The translations under genes and the position numbers were made by a program. Source: Leuctra nigra (taxonomy: Eukaryota; Arthropoda; Insecta; Plecoptera; Leuctridae). Taken from it: a stretch of DNA of 64,000 nucleotides. Shown in pieces: positions 1 to 10,574 of this stretch (position 1 is its first letter; each line of letters begins with the position of its first letter). The notes below the pieces were generated by a model, which worked only from the letters and a program-made list of their open reading frames with translations, made no database searches and was not told the DNA's origin. The DNA lies in assembly GCA_934045905.1 (NCBI GenBank), contig OW203769.1, positions 26,195,705-26,259,704 of the forward strand, read 5' to 3'.

Positions 1-536
1 GGGAGGGGGTGTATGTGTTTATTACGCATAGATCATACAATCAATTAGTCTACCGGTCTTTATTCCTGATAGTGATGGCATATTGTTGATGCATCTAATT
101 GATTTATTGTTTGTTTTGATATTTTAGACAGTATGAATTATTTCGTGCATTAGGTATTCTTTTAAAAATGCCATTGCATAATTGACCATGTTTGTAAACA
201 CCTTTCGCACAAGGCATTCGATTGGCGTCAGAATACCATTGTTCATTGTGCGTAGTTAATCTATTATTCTTTATTCTACACAAAACGAAGTTTCCATACT
301 CTCGAAACTGAAATAAATTTAGATATTATAATATTCATACGTGAAGTAGTAGAAATAAAGATGTCATTATGGAACGGAATCGATGTCTGTTATTCGTTTG
401 TATTATTGTCCCAATACTTGAATATCCATAAATACTATCCAAACTAGTTTTCTCAAATGGTTGATACTACGTCATATTCTGTCGTCATATTGAGGTACCT
501 ATATTTGAGGTTTGAATCTTTCAATGTGACAAAATT
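1..536. other. non-coding stretch, no gene seen
   Basis: AT-rich sequence with no long reading frame, no recognisable repeat and no RNA gene that I can see. A stop codon at 513-515 closes the frame of the candidate exon that follows. Confidence 0.5.
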
Positions 537-652
537 ATGAAGTGCATCATGAATTCTTCTATGAACAGCACAATTAGTCGACAAATATCTATCGAGACGC
601 AGTCTGCTGCCGATTTCTATAACAAGCAAATGGGCGAAGATTTCAACATGCA
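537..652 (+). CDS. candidate short coding exon, gene unknown
   Basis: An ATG at 537 (a second in-frame ATG at 549) opens a frame of about 38 codons rich in Ser, Asn and Gln. It runs into a strong splice donor (CA|GTAAGT, intron from 653), leaving two bases of a codon. The composition looks more like coding than its surroundings, and two N-glycosylation sequons (NSS, NST) occur near the start. The partner exon is not identified. It could be a first exon of a gene interrupted by the mobile elements downstream, or chance. I do not recognise the peptide. Confidence 0.25.
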
Positions 653-770
653 GTAAGTTGGTAGATGAAGGGGAAGAGCGGAAGGCTTAATATTGATAAA
701 TTTTCCACTTCCGGTTTGAAATTTTTGTTTTTTCTTGAAGTGGAGTGTCTAGCAATACATTGTCTTTAAT
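653..770 (+). repeat. dispersed repeat interrupted by the Penelope insertion (left part)
   Basis: This stretch and 4216-4500 look like two halves of one older low-complexity interspersed repeat; both contain the CACTTCCGGT word. It ends in ATTGTCTTTAAT (759-770), which recurs at 4204-4215 as the target-site duplication of the element between them. Confidence 0.4.
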
Positions 771-2078
771 CAAATTCATTTTTGCTTCCTTTATAAGTTT
801 GGTAACTGGTTAATACAAGTAAACTATTCTTCTGTTGAACTTTCTCAAACTTTTATTGTGTTTTACAAACTAAAAACGATATTTCGCCTTCCCTTCGGAA
901 GGCTTCTTCAGGTAATGACAAAATGTTATAAAATGAAAAATGTAATTGAAACAATCAGAAAAATTTCAACTGGCTTAGGTATAGGTTTGTAAGAAAAAAC
1001 CAATGACATTCAAAAAAGAAACTTACAAGGAACAAATAAACCATACAAGAAAAAACATTATCACGTTTTAGATCATCAATCGTCTAAACTTTAGTCATCC
1101 TTCTTCATCGCTTGCCATCTTCTTCTCACCTGCTCTTCTATCGTTCCTCTCCAAACGTTGTGAAAATCATAACTTGGTTGGCTAATGATGTTTATTTTTT
1201 CGTTTCTCAAAACCGCCATCGTTGCTGCCTCCTTAAATTGCCTTTTCTTCCATCGTTCTTCTTTCCACATTCTTCCAGTCTTTTCCCATTCCATGTCGTG
1301 ATGATTTTCCATTGCATGATCTGCTAATAGTGAATTCACTTGTATGTCTGTCGGATGGACTCTTCGGTTTCTTAAATTGGTTTTGTGTTCTCTCATTCTT
1401 ACCGAAACTGGTCTTTTTGTTTCGCCTATGTATACACCTGAACATTCACACTCCAAACTATAGACCCATGCCTTGTCCTCTTGTATATTATTGATTGGTT
1501 TTACGTCCATTAGTAGACTCTTTAATGTTTGTCCAGAATTAAATGTGGTTCTTATGTTAAACTTCTCTAAAACTCTTTTAATTTTATCCGAAATCTTTGG
1601 AAAATATTGTAGCGATATAGTATTTATAGGTTCTTCTGTCTGCTTTGATCTTGGATTCCTTGTAAATACACGGTTAATAAACCTTTTGGGATATCCATTC
1701 ATTTCAAATATGTCTTTCAAATATTCTATTTCTAGTGTTCTTTGCTCCACATTTGTGCTATGTGTGTTTGCCCTGTTGATCAGACATTTCATAGTTCCTT
1801 CCTTAAAGATATTATGGTGGTTAGATAAGTAATGTATGTATTGATTTGCATGTGTGGGTTTTCGGTAAACCTCAGTAATAATTTTATCAACATTTCTTAT
1901 GACTTTGAAATCCAAATATGGAATACTCCCATTCTCTTCTTTTTCCATCGTGAACTTGATAGTTGGTCTCAAACTATTAACAAAATCTAGAAATATTAAA
2001 GCAGTTTCCTCTCCTCCTTCCCACACTATAAAGATATCGTCCACATATCTCATCCATAGTTTCGGTTTAATTCCTGCT
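771..2078 (-). pseudogene. truncated inverted copy of the Penelope-like gene
   Basis: This is the reverse complement of the 3' half of the neighbouring Penelope-like gene. It begins just before the catalytic YVDD box and runs through the GIY-YIG domain to the stop codon at about 1091. It lacks the N-terminal half of the reverse transcriptase. The open frame extends past 2078 into the partner copy only because the junction happens to stay open, so no separate protein is expected. The head-to-head junction is at 2078/2079. Confidence 0.85.
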
Positions 2079-2084
2079 ACGGGG

Positions 2085-3923
2085 ATGTTCCAATTACCAG
2101 ATGAACAAAATGAAGAAGTAAGAGGTAAAATTAAAACTCTATTAGACAAGCCTTTCGCTATTAAGAAAAACTTAACTAGGAAGGAAGGAAAACTCATTGA
2201 TAATATTAGAAGTGACAAGAGTATCATTTGTTTACCTGCAGACAAAGGCAGATCGACTGTTATCATGAACCGCAAAGAATATAATGAAAAAATGGAAGAT
2301 ATTTTTAAAGATGAAGCTCAGTTTGAAAAACTTAAGAAAGACCCTACGAAACGAATTGAAACAAAAATTGGTAAAATGCTCAAAGAGGTGCAAGAAGAAA
2401 TAGGGATACAAGTGAAGAAGAGTTTAATGCCGAGCTACTCAAAACCTCCCCACGCATTCGGGCAACCAAAGGTTCATAAACTAGGTACACCTCTTCGTCC
2501 AATCATAAGTGGGAGAAACTCACCGGGTAGTCATCTTTCAAAACACTTGTTAAATTCTATCAAACCCATCGCAAAACTACTACCTTTCAGATTAAAAGAC
2601 TCAGTAGAGTTTGCTGAAAAAATCAGAGACGTACGGTTGGTTCCTGGAGATAGATTGTTTAGTTTGGATGTCATTAACATGTATCCGAACATCCCCATTA
2701 ATGAGACATTGGGATTAATTGAAGTTCTTCTGACAAAACAACGTGATTCAGATGAGGAATATCCTATTTCAATTGAAACAACGATCAAGATGTTAAGAAC
2801 AAGCCTCCAGTCGAATTATTTCCAATTTCAAGATCAGTTTTATCAACAAAAAACCGGCTTAGCGATGGGCAGTTGCCTTTCGAGTATCATGAGTGACGTA
2901 TACATGGCAGACGTTGAAGAGGAAATTATGAATGGAGCAGGAATTAAACCGAAACTATGGATGAGATATGTGGACGATATCTTTATAGTGTGGGAAGGAG
3001 GAGAGGAAACTGCTTTAATATTTCTAGATTTTGTTAATAGTTTGAGACCAACTATCAAGTTCACGATGGAAAAAGAAGAGAATGGGAGTATTCCATATTT
3101 GGATTTCAAAGTCATAAGAAATGTTGATAAAATTATTACTGAGGTTTACCGAAAACCCACACATGCAAATCAATACATACATTACTTATCTAACCACCAT
3201 AATATCTTTAAGGAAGGAACTATGAAATGTCTGATCAACAGGGCAAACACACATAGCACAAATGTGGAGCAAAGAACACTAGAAATAGAATATTTGAAAG
3301 ACATATTTGAAATGAATGGATATCCCAAAAGGTTTATTAACCGTGTATTTACAAGGAATCCAAGATCAAAGCAGACAGAAGAACCTATAAATACTATATC
3401 GCTACAATATTTTCCAAAGATTTCGGATAAAATTAAAAGAGTTTTAGAGAAGTTTAACATAAGAACCACATTTAATTCTGGACAAACATTAAAGAGTCTA
3501 CTAATGGACGTAAAACCAATCAATAATATACAAGAGGACAAGGCATGGGTCTATAGTTTGGAGTGTGAATGTTCAGGTGTATACATAGGCGAAACAAAAA
3601 GACCAGTTTCGGTAAGAATGAGAGAACACAAAACCAATTTAAGAAACCGAAGAGTCCATCCGACAGACATACAAGTGAATTCACTATTAGCAGATCATGC
3701 AATGGAAAATCATCACGACATGGAATGGGAAAAGACTGGAAGAATGTGGAAAGAAGAACGATGGAAGAAAAGGCAATTTAAGGAGGCAGCAACGATGGCG
3801 GTTTTGAGAAACGAAAAAATAAACATCATTAGCCAACCAAGTTATGATTTTCACAACGTTTGGAGAGGAACGATAGAAGAGCAGGTGAGAAGAAGATGGC
3901 AAGCGATGAAGAAGGATGACTAA
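2085..3923 (+). CDS. Penelope-like reverse transcriptase with GIY-YIG endonuclease
   Basis: The product of 612 codons primes and copies element RNA at a nick made by its own endonuclease. Visible landmarks are a reverse transcriptase region with the motif-A-like stretch SLDVINMYPNIP (about residues 193-204), the motif-B-like QKTGLAMGS (255-263), and the catalytic YVDD (295-298). A C-terminal GIY-YIG nuclease module begins near residue 489 (VYSLEC...GVYIGETKR). This order is diagnostic for Penelope-like elements. The first ATG downstream of the head-to-head junction is at 2085. The frame is open further upstream, but only through the antisense arm, so I do not use that start. The family usually has a longer N-terminus, so this copy is probably 5'-truncated. 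No internal stop is present. Confidence 0.88.
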   Translation: MFQLPDEQNEEVRGKIKTLLDKPFAIKKNLTRKEGKLIDNIRSDKSIICLPADKGRSTVIMNRKEYNEKMEDIFKDEAQFEKLKKDPTKRIETKIGKMLKEVQEEIGIQVKKSLMPSYSKPPHAFGQPKVHKLGTPLRPIISGRNSPGSHLSKHLLNSIKPIAKLLPFRLKDSVEFAEKIRDVRLVPGDRLFSLDVINMYPNIPINETLGLIEVLLTKQRDSDEEYPISIETTIKMLRTSLQSNYFQFQDQFYQQKTGLAMGSCLSSIMSDVYMADVEEEIMNGAGIKPKLWMRYVDDIFIVWEGGEETALIFLDFVNSLRPTIKFTMEKEENGSIPYLDFKVIRNVDKIITEVYRKPTHANQYIHYLSNHHNIFKEGTMKCLINRANTHSTNVEQRTLEIEYLKDIFEMNGYPKRFINRVFTRNPRSKQTEEPINTISLQYFPKISDKIKRVLEKFNIRTTFNSGQTLKSLLMDVKPINNIQEDKAWVYSLECECSGVYIGETKRPVSVRMREHKTNLRNRRVHPTDIQVNSLLADHAMENHHDMEWEKTGRMWKEERWKKRQFKEAATMAVLRNEKINIISQPSYDFHNVWRGTIEEQVRRRWQAMKKDD

Positions 3924-4203
3924 AGTTTAGACGATTGATGATCTAAAACGTGATAATGTTTTTTCTTGTATGGTTTATTTGTTCCTTGTAAGTTTCTTTT
4001 TTGAATGTCATTGGTTTTTTCTTACAAACCTATACCTAAGCCAGTTGAAATTTTTCTGATTGTTTCAATTACATTTTTCATTTTATAACATTTTGTCATT
4101 ACCTGAAGAAGCCTTCCGAAGGGAAGGCGAAATATCGTTTTTAGTTTGTAAAACACAATAAAAGTTTGAGAAAGTTCAACAGAAGAATAGTTTACTTGTA
4201 TTA

Positions 4204-4436
4204 ATTGTCTTTAATGTTGCCAAATTTCAAAACTGTCGATGGACCCGTTTGACTTTTGAAAAAAATTTAAATTTAAAATTGGATAAATTCACTTCCGGTC
4301 AAAATATTTCAGATTTTCTTTTAGAAGTACGCGTGAGAAGGGGGACTCTATGTGTCTACCAAATTTCAACTCTCTAGACCAAACCGTGCAATCTGTAGAA
4401 AAGGGCAAGCAAAACGACGTGCCTAACTAGCTAGCT

Positions 4437-4469
<33 letters not shown>

Positions 4470-4480
4470 CCATGAAAGTC
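4204..4480 (+). repeat. right half of the interrupted repeat, ending in a tetranucleotide microsatellite
   Basis: After the second target duplication (4204-4215) comes a dispersed-repeat-like segment and then a (CTAG)n to (CCAG)n microsatellite at 4426-4470. Such tetranucleotide tails are common at the ends of interspersed repeats in insects. No coding potential is seen. Confidence 0.5.
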
Positions 4481-7400
4481 AATCCTTGCATGTTTGTGGC
4501 CCAAAATTCACCCCGAAGGGATGAACGCAGCACTTTGATATTTGGTTAGGTGTTGTCAGGTGGCTAAATATACCCGATAACCATGATTTTCAACTTTCAT
4601 TTCTCACTGCATGTATGCCTGTCGACACCTCGTTTCGACCACTTAAGCCGTTGCGGTATAAGTCTCTGGTAGTAGCTCGCACGTTGTATGAGAGCGGTGC
4701 TTGGCAGCGTCGAGCTAGCGCCCGACTAGATTGGCTACTGATAATTGTTTAAAAGTTGTGCATGCCAATCGGAACGGATAGTTATTTGAAAAATTTTGAA
4801 ATTATAGGAAAGACGTAAAACAACATTTTAACCTTGATGCAAAAAGTTGAAGTTGTTTAAAACCGGTGTAACCCTGTGCCAATGGCGCTCTCTTAAAGCA
4901 CAACATTATCGATCTCCGGCATGGACCGCTAGTGGGTGGGTGGGTGATATTTTGCCACCTCTCGACGCCAGCCAGGGGTGTGTGATCGCCGCAGTTGGGA
5001 GAATCTCAGTCGATGTTCCATCTATGTAGAGATCTGGCACGTGCATTCACACTTGTGACCTATGTTTCTACCATGTGAGGATGATTTGGATACATGCGAT
5101 GCATTAGAGGTGGTAAACATGTGAGTACACTTTCCTGCTCTATTATTTCATGAAGTGTGGATGTGTTGATGGATGTTTACCTTCGAGCATTATTCAATGT
5201 AATACAACATTCTGAAGTGAATGTCAAATAATGATGTATTTATAAAAAAATTAAGAAGAATAATAAGGGGTTAGTAATTCTACGGTAAACATTTGGAGTT
5301 CAGTTTGGTGAAACCTTTCCACTATTATTTTCTGAAATGTTAAGAGACGATTGTGTTGTTGTCATACTCTTTTAGCATTTCTTCAAGACATGGAATCAAA
5401 CATCCATAATCATTTATTTGTTGTAACTTTTTATTGTGTATGCCATTACTTACAAGAAGATGTATTTAACGTCATTTTCAAGAAAAACGATTTGATTTTT
5501 ATGATATGGTGTATTTAGCAACTTTGGTCAAAGGAAGCTTTTTTCGATTTTATTCCATTTATATTATAAACTATGAAGTATTTTTCCAGACGATTTTATT
5601 AATCACTGTATACCTGTATGTAACTGTAACAATAATACATCCAACAGTAATTATTACTGAAATTAACATTTCAGCCACTTTGCGATGGACGAAAAAATTG
5701 GAGGTGGGGGCACGTGACTTGCCCAACACTTCCAAAATTCACCTGGCATAATAAGTATTTATATTAAAAAAAAAAAAAAAAATGTGAATTAATTAGACAT
5801 CATTGTAGACATCATCTGAGCTTTCAATTAGACATATTTGTGTATTTTTTTATAACTCGTATTGTCTTACCGTATTGTTTTCATCCCAAAAATGTTGGGA
5901 CCAAGATATGCTTATTAAAAAAATATATCTTATAAATCGGATATAAGTACGTAATCTTTATATTTTGAAGCATTGTGAGTTAGTAATCCATAATAGTTCG
6001 CATAATGTAAATTGTCAATGAAATGCTATCTTGTAAACCCACAATCAGGAAGAAACTCACTATTAATCCTGTCTAAAAATTAGTGTCTCCAAGCCTATAT
6101 TCATTGTCATCAAATATCAACAATAAGATTATAACTATAGCCTGATAAGATTCTATGTTATCGTAAGATATTTCCAGGTTAATTTGATGTGATATGTGTG
6201 TACAAATAGTCACTAGTTAGTAAATTAAAATGCATTATCAGATTTCAGATATTGTTTATTGAAAGGAGGGGGGGGGGAGTTAATTATGTGACGTTATTTT
6301 GGGGGGAATATGAGGGCTGTTGCTGTTGCATGGGGCAAGTAGTTCTAGGTTAGACATTTTAATTTATCAGTAGCTCGATAAAGATTTTAAATTTTCTTCT
6401 ATTTACAACCCCGTTTATAATTATCTATGATGATTTTATATAGAAACTAACGGTTGCTAGCATTAACATCATTCAATATTTAAAATGATGTGAAAAGAGC
6501 TTATTATATTTTGTTTTCTTTCTATTTCGCTAGATGACAACTTGACAAGTTATACAGATTTTAGCACATTATTCATTGGAATATTTTGTTCATGATACTA
6601 AACATTCTCATTCATGTGGTGAAACCAATGTTTCTGAGGATTTATTGATCTTGCTAAAATAACTTATTCAACTTTACTTCTGCAAATGTTACTAAATTTA
6701 AATTTCTTCCTGCCCTTATTTTGGTCATCTTTCTATAATACGGTGCAAGTAATCTTTTTTATACATTTTTCCCCAAAAATTTAGTCCAGAAAAAATTAAA
6801 TCGTTAGTTCTGTTGTTTGTGTAACCAAATAAAATATGTATATTTGTTTTATGTCAAATTAAATTTTTCGGAGTGCGGCTACTGAACATTTAAAATTTAG
6901 ATATATTCCATGGCCTAATATATTTTTTAAATTATCCATTTTTATAAAATCCATTAAGTTGAAGTTTTCGGTTTATGCCCAACTTTGTATACCCAATCTT
7001 TCTAAGTGTTTCACCCTCAACAATGTATAAATCACAGTGTTATCAACATGTTCATTAAAGCGTATCTCTTCATCAAGCCAGCACGAATGTTTCGATCGAG
7101 ACGACTTAGAGTTGGCAAGAAGAGGTCTACCGAATAACGCAACTTCATTTGCATAACAATCTCTGGCAACAGCTCAACATTGGGTCAGAACAGGTCACGA
7201 AAGGTCACAACAAATCAATGCACCTTTCATAATTATTATTTTTAGAATGTTTGATATACATATTTAATTTCAAACGTCGCTCTCCAGTTGAACTATTTTG
7301 TCCCTAGTTTATAAATAGGTCAGTTATAACATAGTTATTTCCAATATCCATTACAATTTGCCAATTTCATACCTTACTTCATACACAATGCAATGCCGTT

Positions 7401-7700
7401 TAGATTAGTCATTCATAGTCATGTAAAATTATGAGATGAAGTAGGCCGAAAAATGCTATTTAGATGCTTCGCGTAAAGCGTTTGCATTTTTCATTTCGGC
7501 ATTTTGAGTGTACCGACCAATTTGGCTGGCGTGGAGTAACCGCACCACTAGATCGCACGATATTATTGATTTTGGGGATGAGATTGAATCATTTAACTGC
7601 TAATCATAATAATGAAGATTTTCATATGGCGCTGTCTTAACGAAGGAGGAAGGGGGGGGGGGGGGCAATATGAAATCATTCTCCAAATTAGTCAAAATAT
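4481..7700. other. AT-rich intergenic DNA, no gene seen
   Basis: There are only short chance reading frames. A poly-A run lies near 5767 and G runs near 6265 and 7652. No splice-bounded coding exon, RNA gene or complete mobile element could be supported. Confidence 0.5.
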
Positions 7701-7934
7701 TAGTAGGTACCTTCATAAATAAATAAAATATTAATAAAAATAAATAAATACGCTAGGTAACAATTTATAGAAATCAAATCATCTGATCTTCGCTCTTGTT
7801 GGCTACTACATACTTGTAGTGCCTGAATTTTCAGATACCGTACACATAATGTTTGTACATAACTCTGTCATGACATTTGGAAATTATAAAAATTGTAAAA
7901 CATTGACACAAATTTAGACTATAGGAGTCAAGAG

Positions 7935-10574
7935 TTAGGAAGTTACATCAGCCAGTCTGCTGATTAGTGGATTTCCATGGTCTCCGAGTGCTGCGTAGAA
8001 CGACTCTCTCTGATTTTCCATGACTTCGTGGAGATAGGCAAATCCTATATCTTGGTGTATGCTCTTCGTCCGGGTGAACATCGGAGTGCGCAGGGCGATC
8101 TTGAGGGCCCTGTTCTGCACCCTCTGCAGCATTGTTCTCGCTCCCGCTGAAGTCCTCTCGTACCACACTGGTGAGGCGTACGTCAGTGTGGGCACGATGA
8201 CGCTCTGGATAAGAAGCAGCTTGCTGGTGAGCGGCATGGATTTGCTTTTGAGCAGTGGGAACAGCGCCGCCGTCTTCCCGTTGGCCTTGCTGGCAATCTT
8301 CTCAGCGTGGGCCTTCCAGGAGAGCTTGGCATCCAGGGTGACACCCAGGTAAACATTGCTGGGAGACCAGGAGACATCTGTACCAGAGATGTTTATGGTA
8401 GGGGGTTGAAATTTCCGTCGCTTGGTGAAGAGTGTTGCCTCTGTCTTAGATGAATTTAGGGCTATACGGTTCTCTGTATACCAGTGGCTGAGTACGTCTA
8501 ATGCTTTTTGCAGAGGCGGGCCAAGTTGATTAGATGCCATAGATTGGCAGATGACTGCGGCATCGTCAGCATAGAAAGCTACTTCGGTGTCCGGAATGTT
8601 AGTTGGGATGTCATTGGTGAAGATGTTGAAGAGGATGGGGCTAATGATAGATCCCTGAGGAACTCCAGCCAGAATAGGCCTCGCTGAAGAACAGGCACCG
8701 TTGATGTGTACGGTGAAGGATCTTTGATTTAAATAGGAGTGGATGATATTGATTAAGTAGTTGGGGAATTGATATTTAATTAGTTTTTGTAGTAGGCCTT
8801 CATGCCAAACTCTATCAAATGCTTTAGCAACGTCCAGGAAAACTATACCAGTTCCTTTCAGCTTTTTAAATCCATCGTTTATCTTGTCAACCACACGTAG
8901 AAGCTGATGTGTTGTTGAATGCTTCTGTCGAAAGCCAAACTGCTCATTGATCAGCAGCTTTGTAGCGTTTGCGTGGCCTCTAATTCGAGCATGAAGGACC
9001 TTTTCAAAAAGCTTTGATAGTGATGAGAGGAGACTAATCGGCCGGTAATTTGCAGGGTCACGAAGATTCTTTCCCGCTTTCGGGAACACAATGACTTTGG
9101 CTACTTTCCATTGGGTGGGGAAGTGTTGAAGACGGAGACTGGCATTAAATATTTCAAGGATACGTTCACCGGCAGGTATAGGAAGTTCTTTAAGAATCGT
9201 GTTTGTGATCTCGTCAATACCAGGTGCCTTGCCATTTGCAAGTTCATTTAGATATATAATTACTTCGTCCATAGAGCAGAGAACGACTTCATCATCTTCA
9301 GCCTGCGCCTTGTGTATAGCAAGATGGGTTCTTACTTCAGCCTCGATATGTGCTGATGAATTAGTCGGCGGGTTTGGGGAAAACTGATTTTGAAGCGAAT
9401 CTGCTAGAACTTCTGCCTTATCATGTGGGCTGCATGCAAGGTGTGTACTACCTTGAATGGGTGGATTTGGTTGTTTGCTTCTTGTCAGTCGTTTTGCCAT
9501 GGACCAGAGTGGACGACTCCCTGGTTCTAGTGTGGCTACAGCATCTTCCCACCTCTCTCTCCTGTGGCGACGAATTAATTCCTTTACAGATCTGTCTAAG
9601 AGCTTATATTCTTCATGTAAATCAGGTGTTCTGAGCGCCTGCCATCTCCTACGTGCACGGTTTCGAGTGGCTATTGACAGTTTAATTCCACGTGGAAGAT
9701 CAAATATTGTGCACCTTTTTGTATTACAAATGGGAACACTGATCGCTCTTGCTTCCATAATATTTTCCGTTAATTTATTTACTGCTAAATCTATATCCTG
9801 ATGCGAATCAAGTGGTCCACTCTCCAACTTATTTGATAAATGCTCTCTGAACTTTTCCCAGTCTGCTTTTCTGTAATTGAATCGAATGATGGGATCAACG
9901 GTCTCGTATGAGTCCCCTACGCTCAAAAGTACAGGATTATGATCTGAAGACAATTCTAAAAGTGTTTCTAATTCAATGGAATGTCGCAGATTTTTCACCA
10001 CCGCAATGTCAAGAACATCAGCTCTTCCTGTAGGGATATGAAGATGTGTCGCTTCTTGCGGTCCAGTCACAGTAAAGTCACTTATACGGGAGAGTGAAAG
10101 GAGAGTGCGGCCATTGGCGTTGACAACTCGCGAGTTCCAGGCTGTATGCTTAGCATTAAGGTCGCCACCGAGAATAGTCGGGTAATTCGAGTCCATTAAT
10201 GCTTCTATATCTGCTGTGAGAAGCTTAGTTCGCGGAGGACAATACGTGGCTATAAGCCGTAGTGGACCCAGTTTAGTAAAAAGCAGGATAGCGGTAGCCT
10301 CTATTGATTTCGTTTCAGGTAAAACAATCTCGTAGTGACTTACTCGATTGTCAATGATGATTGCAGTCCCTCCTGCTCTCCTGTCTCCTGGACGATCAGT
10401 TCTATACACTGAGTGATTGGCAAGCTTAAGCTTGTCCTTAGGGTTAAGATGGGTCTCACAGACAAGGGCAGCCATTAAATTTCGTGATTCCATCAATAGA
10501 AGTAATTCGTCTTTACGAGAACTTATGCTATTAGCATTCCAAATGATTAGATTAATTGAATTAATCGCTGGCAT
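7935..10574 (-). CDS. LINE ORF2: APE endonuclease and reverse transcriptase
   Basis: This protein nicks target DNA and primes reverse transcription of the element RNA. Taking the start at 10574 gives 879 residues. The N-terminal third is an apurinic-type endonuclease, with IWNANSIS near the start, GGDLNAKHTAWNS (about residues 136-148) and SSDHNPV (209-215). The reverse transcriptase follows, with NYRPISLLS (509-517), FLDVAKAFD (579-587), AGVPQGSIISP and the catalytic FYADD (about 667-671). The frame is open to 10610, but the ATG at 10574 overlaps the ORF1 stop by 14 nt, as expected for termination-reinitiation. No frame break is visible. A Jockey-like clade fits best. Confidence 0.92.
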   Translation of the reverse strand: MPAINSINLIIWNANSISSRKDELLLLMESRNLMAALVCETHLNPKDKLKLANHSVYRTDRPGDRRAGGTAIIIDNRVSHYEIVLPETKSIEATAILLFTKLGPLRLIATYCPPRTKLLTADIEALMDSNYPTILGGDLNAKHTAWNSRVVNANGRTLLSLSRISDFTVTGPQEATHLHIPTGRADVLDIAVVKNLRHSIELETLLELSSDHNPVLLSVGDSYETVDPIIRFNYRKADWEKFREHLSNKLESGPLDSHQDIDLAVNKLTENIMEARAISVPICNTKRCTIFDLPRGIKLSIATRNRARRRWQALRTPDLHEEYKLLDRSVKELIRRHRRERWEDAVATLEPGSRPLWSMAKRLTRSKQPNPPIQGSTHLACSPHDKAEVLADSLQNQFSPNPPTNSSAHIEAEVRTHLAIHKAQAEDDEVVLCSMDEVIIYLNELANGKAPGIDEITNTILKELPIPAGERILEIFNASLRLQHFPTQWKVAKVIVFPKAGKNLRDPANYRPISLLSSLSKLFEKVLHARIRGHANATKLLINEQFGFRQKHSTTHQLLRVVDKINDGFKKLKGTGIVFLDVAKAFDRVWHEGLLQKLIKYQFPNYLINIIHSYLNQRSFTVHINGACSSARPILAGVPQGSIISPILFNIFTNDIPTNIPDTEVAFYADDAAVICQSMASNQLGPPLQKALDVLSHWYTENRIALNSSKTEATLFTKRRKFQPPTINISGTDVSWSPSNVYLGVTLDAKLSWKAHAEKIASKANGKTAALFPLLKSKSMPLTSKLLLIQSVIVPTLTYASPVWYERTSAGARTMLQRVQNRALKIALRTPMFTRTKSIHQDIGFAYLHEVMENQRESFYAALGDHGNPLISRLADVTS

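Larger units (their letters stand above)
771..4203 (+). mobile_element. Penelope-like retroelement, head-to-head arrangement with 12-bp target duplication
   Basis: The element is bounded by a perfect 12-bp direct repeat, ATTGTCTTTAAT, at 759-770 and 4204-4215. Inside, 810-2078 is the reverse complement of 2936-4204, giving arms of about 1.27 kb that look essentially identical. The right-hand copy carries the reverse transcriptase/GIY-YIG gene. The left-hand copy is a 5'-truncated inverted partner. A 40-bp tail (771-810) is not part of the inverted repeat. An inverted, truncated copy joined to a longer copy is a known arrangement for Penelope-like elements. Near-identity of the arms suggests a young insertion. 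Confidence 0.9.

Noticed and set aside
1091..2275. 394-codon minus-strand reverse-transcriptase frame
   Set aside because: Truncated inverted copy of the Penelope gene that reads past the junction by chance.
4847..5029. 60-codon frame
   Set aside because: No homology, splice site or composition to support a gene.
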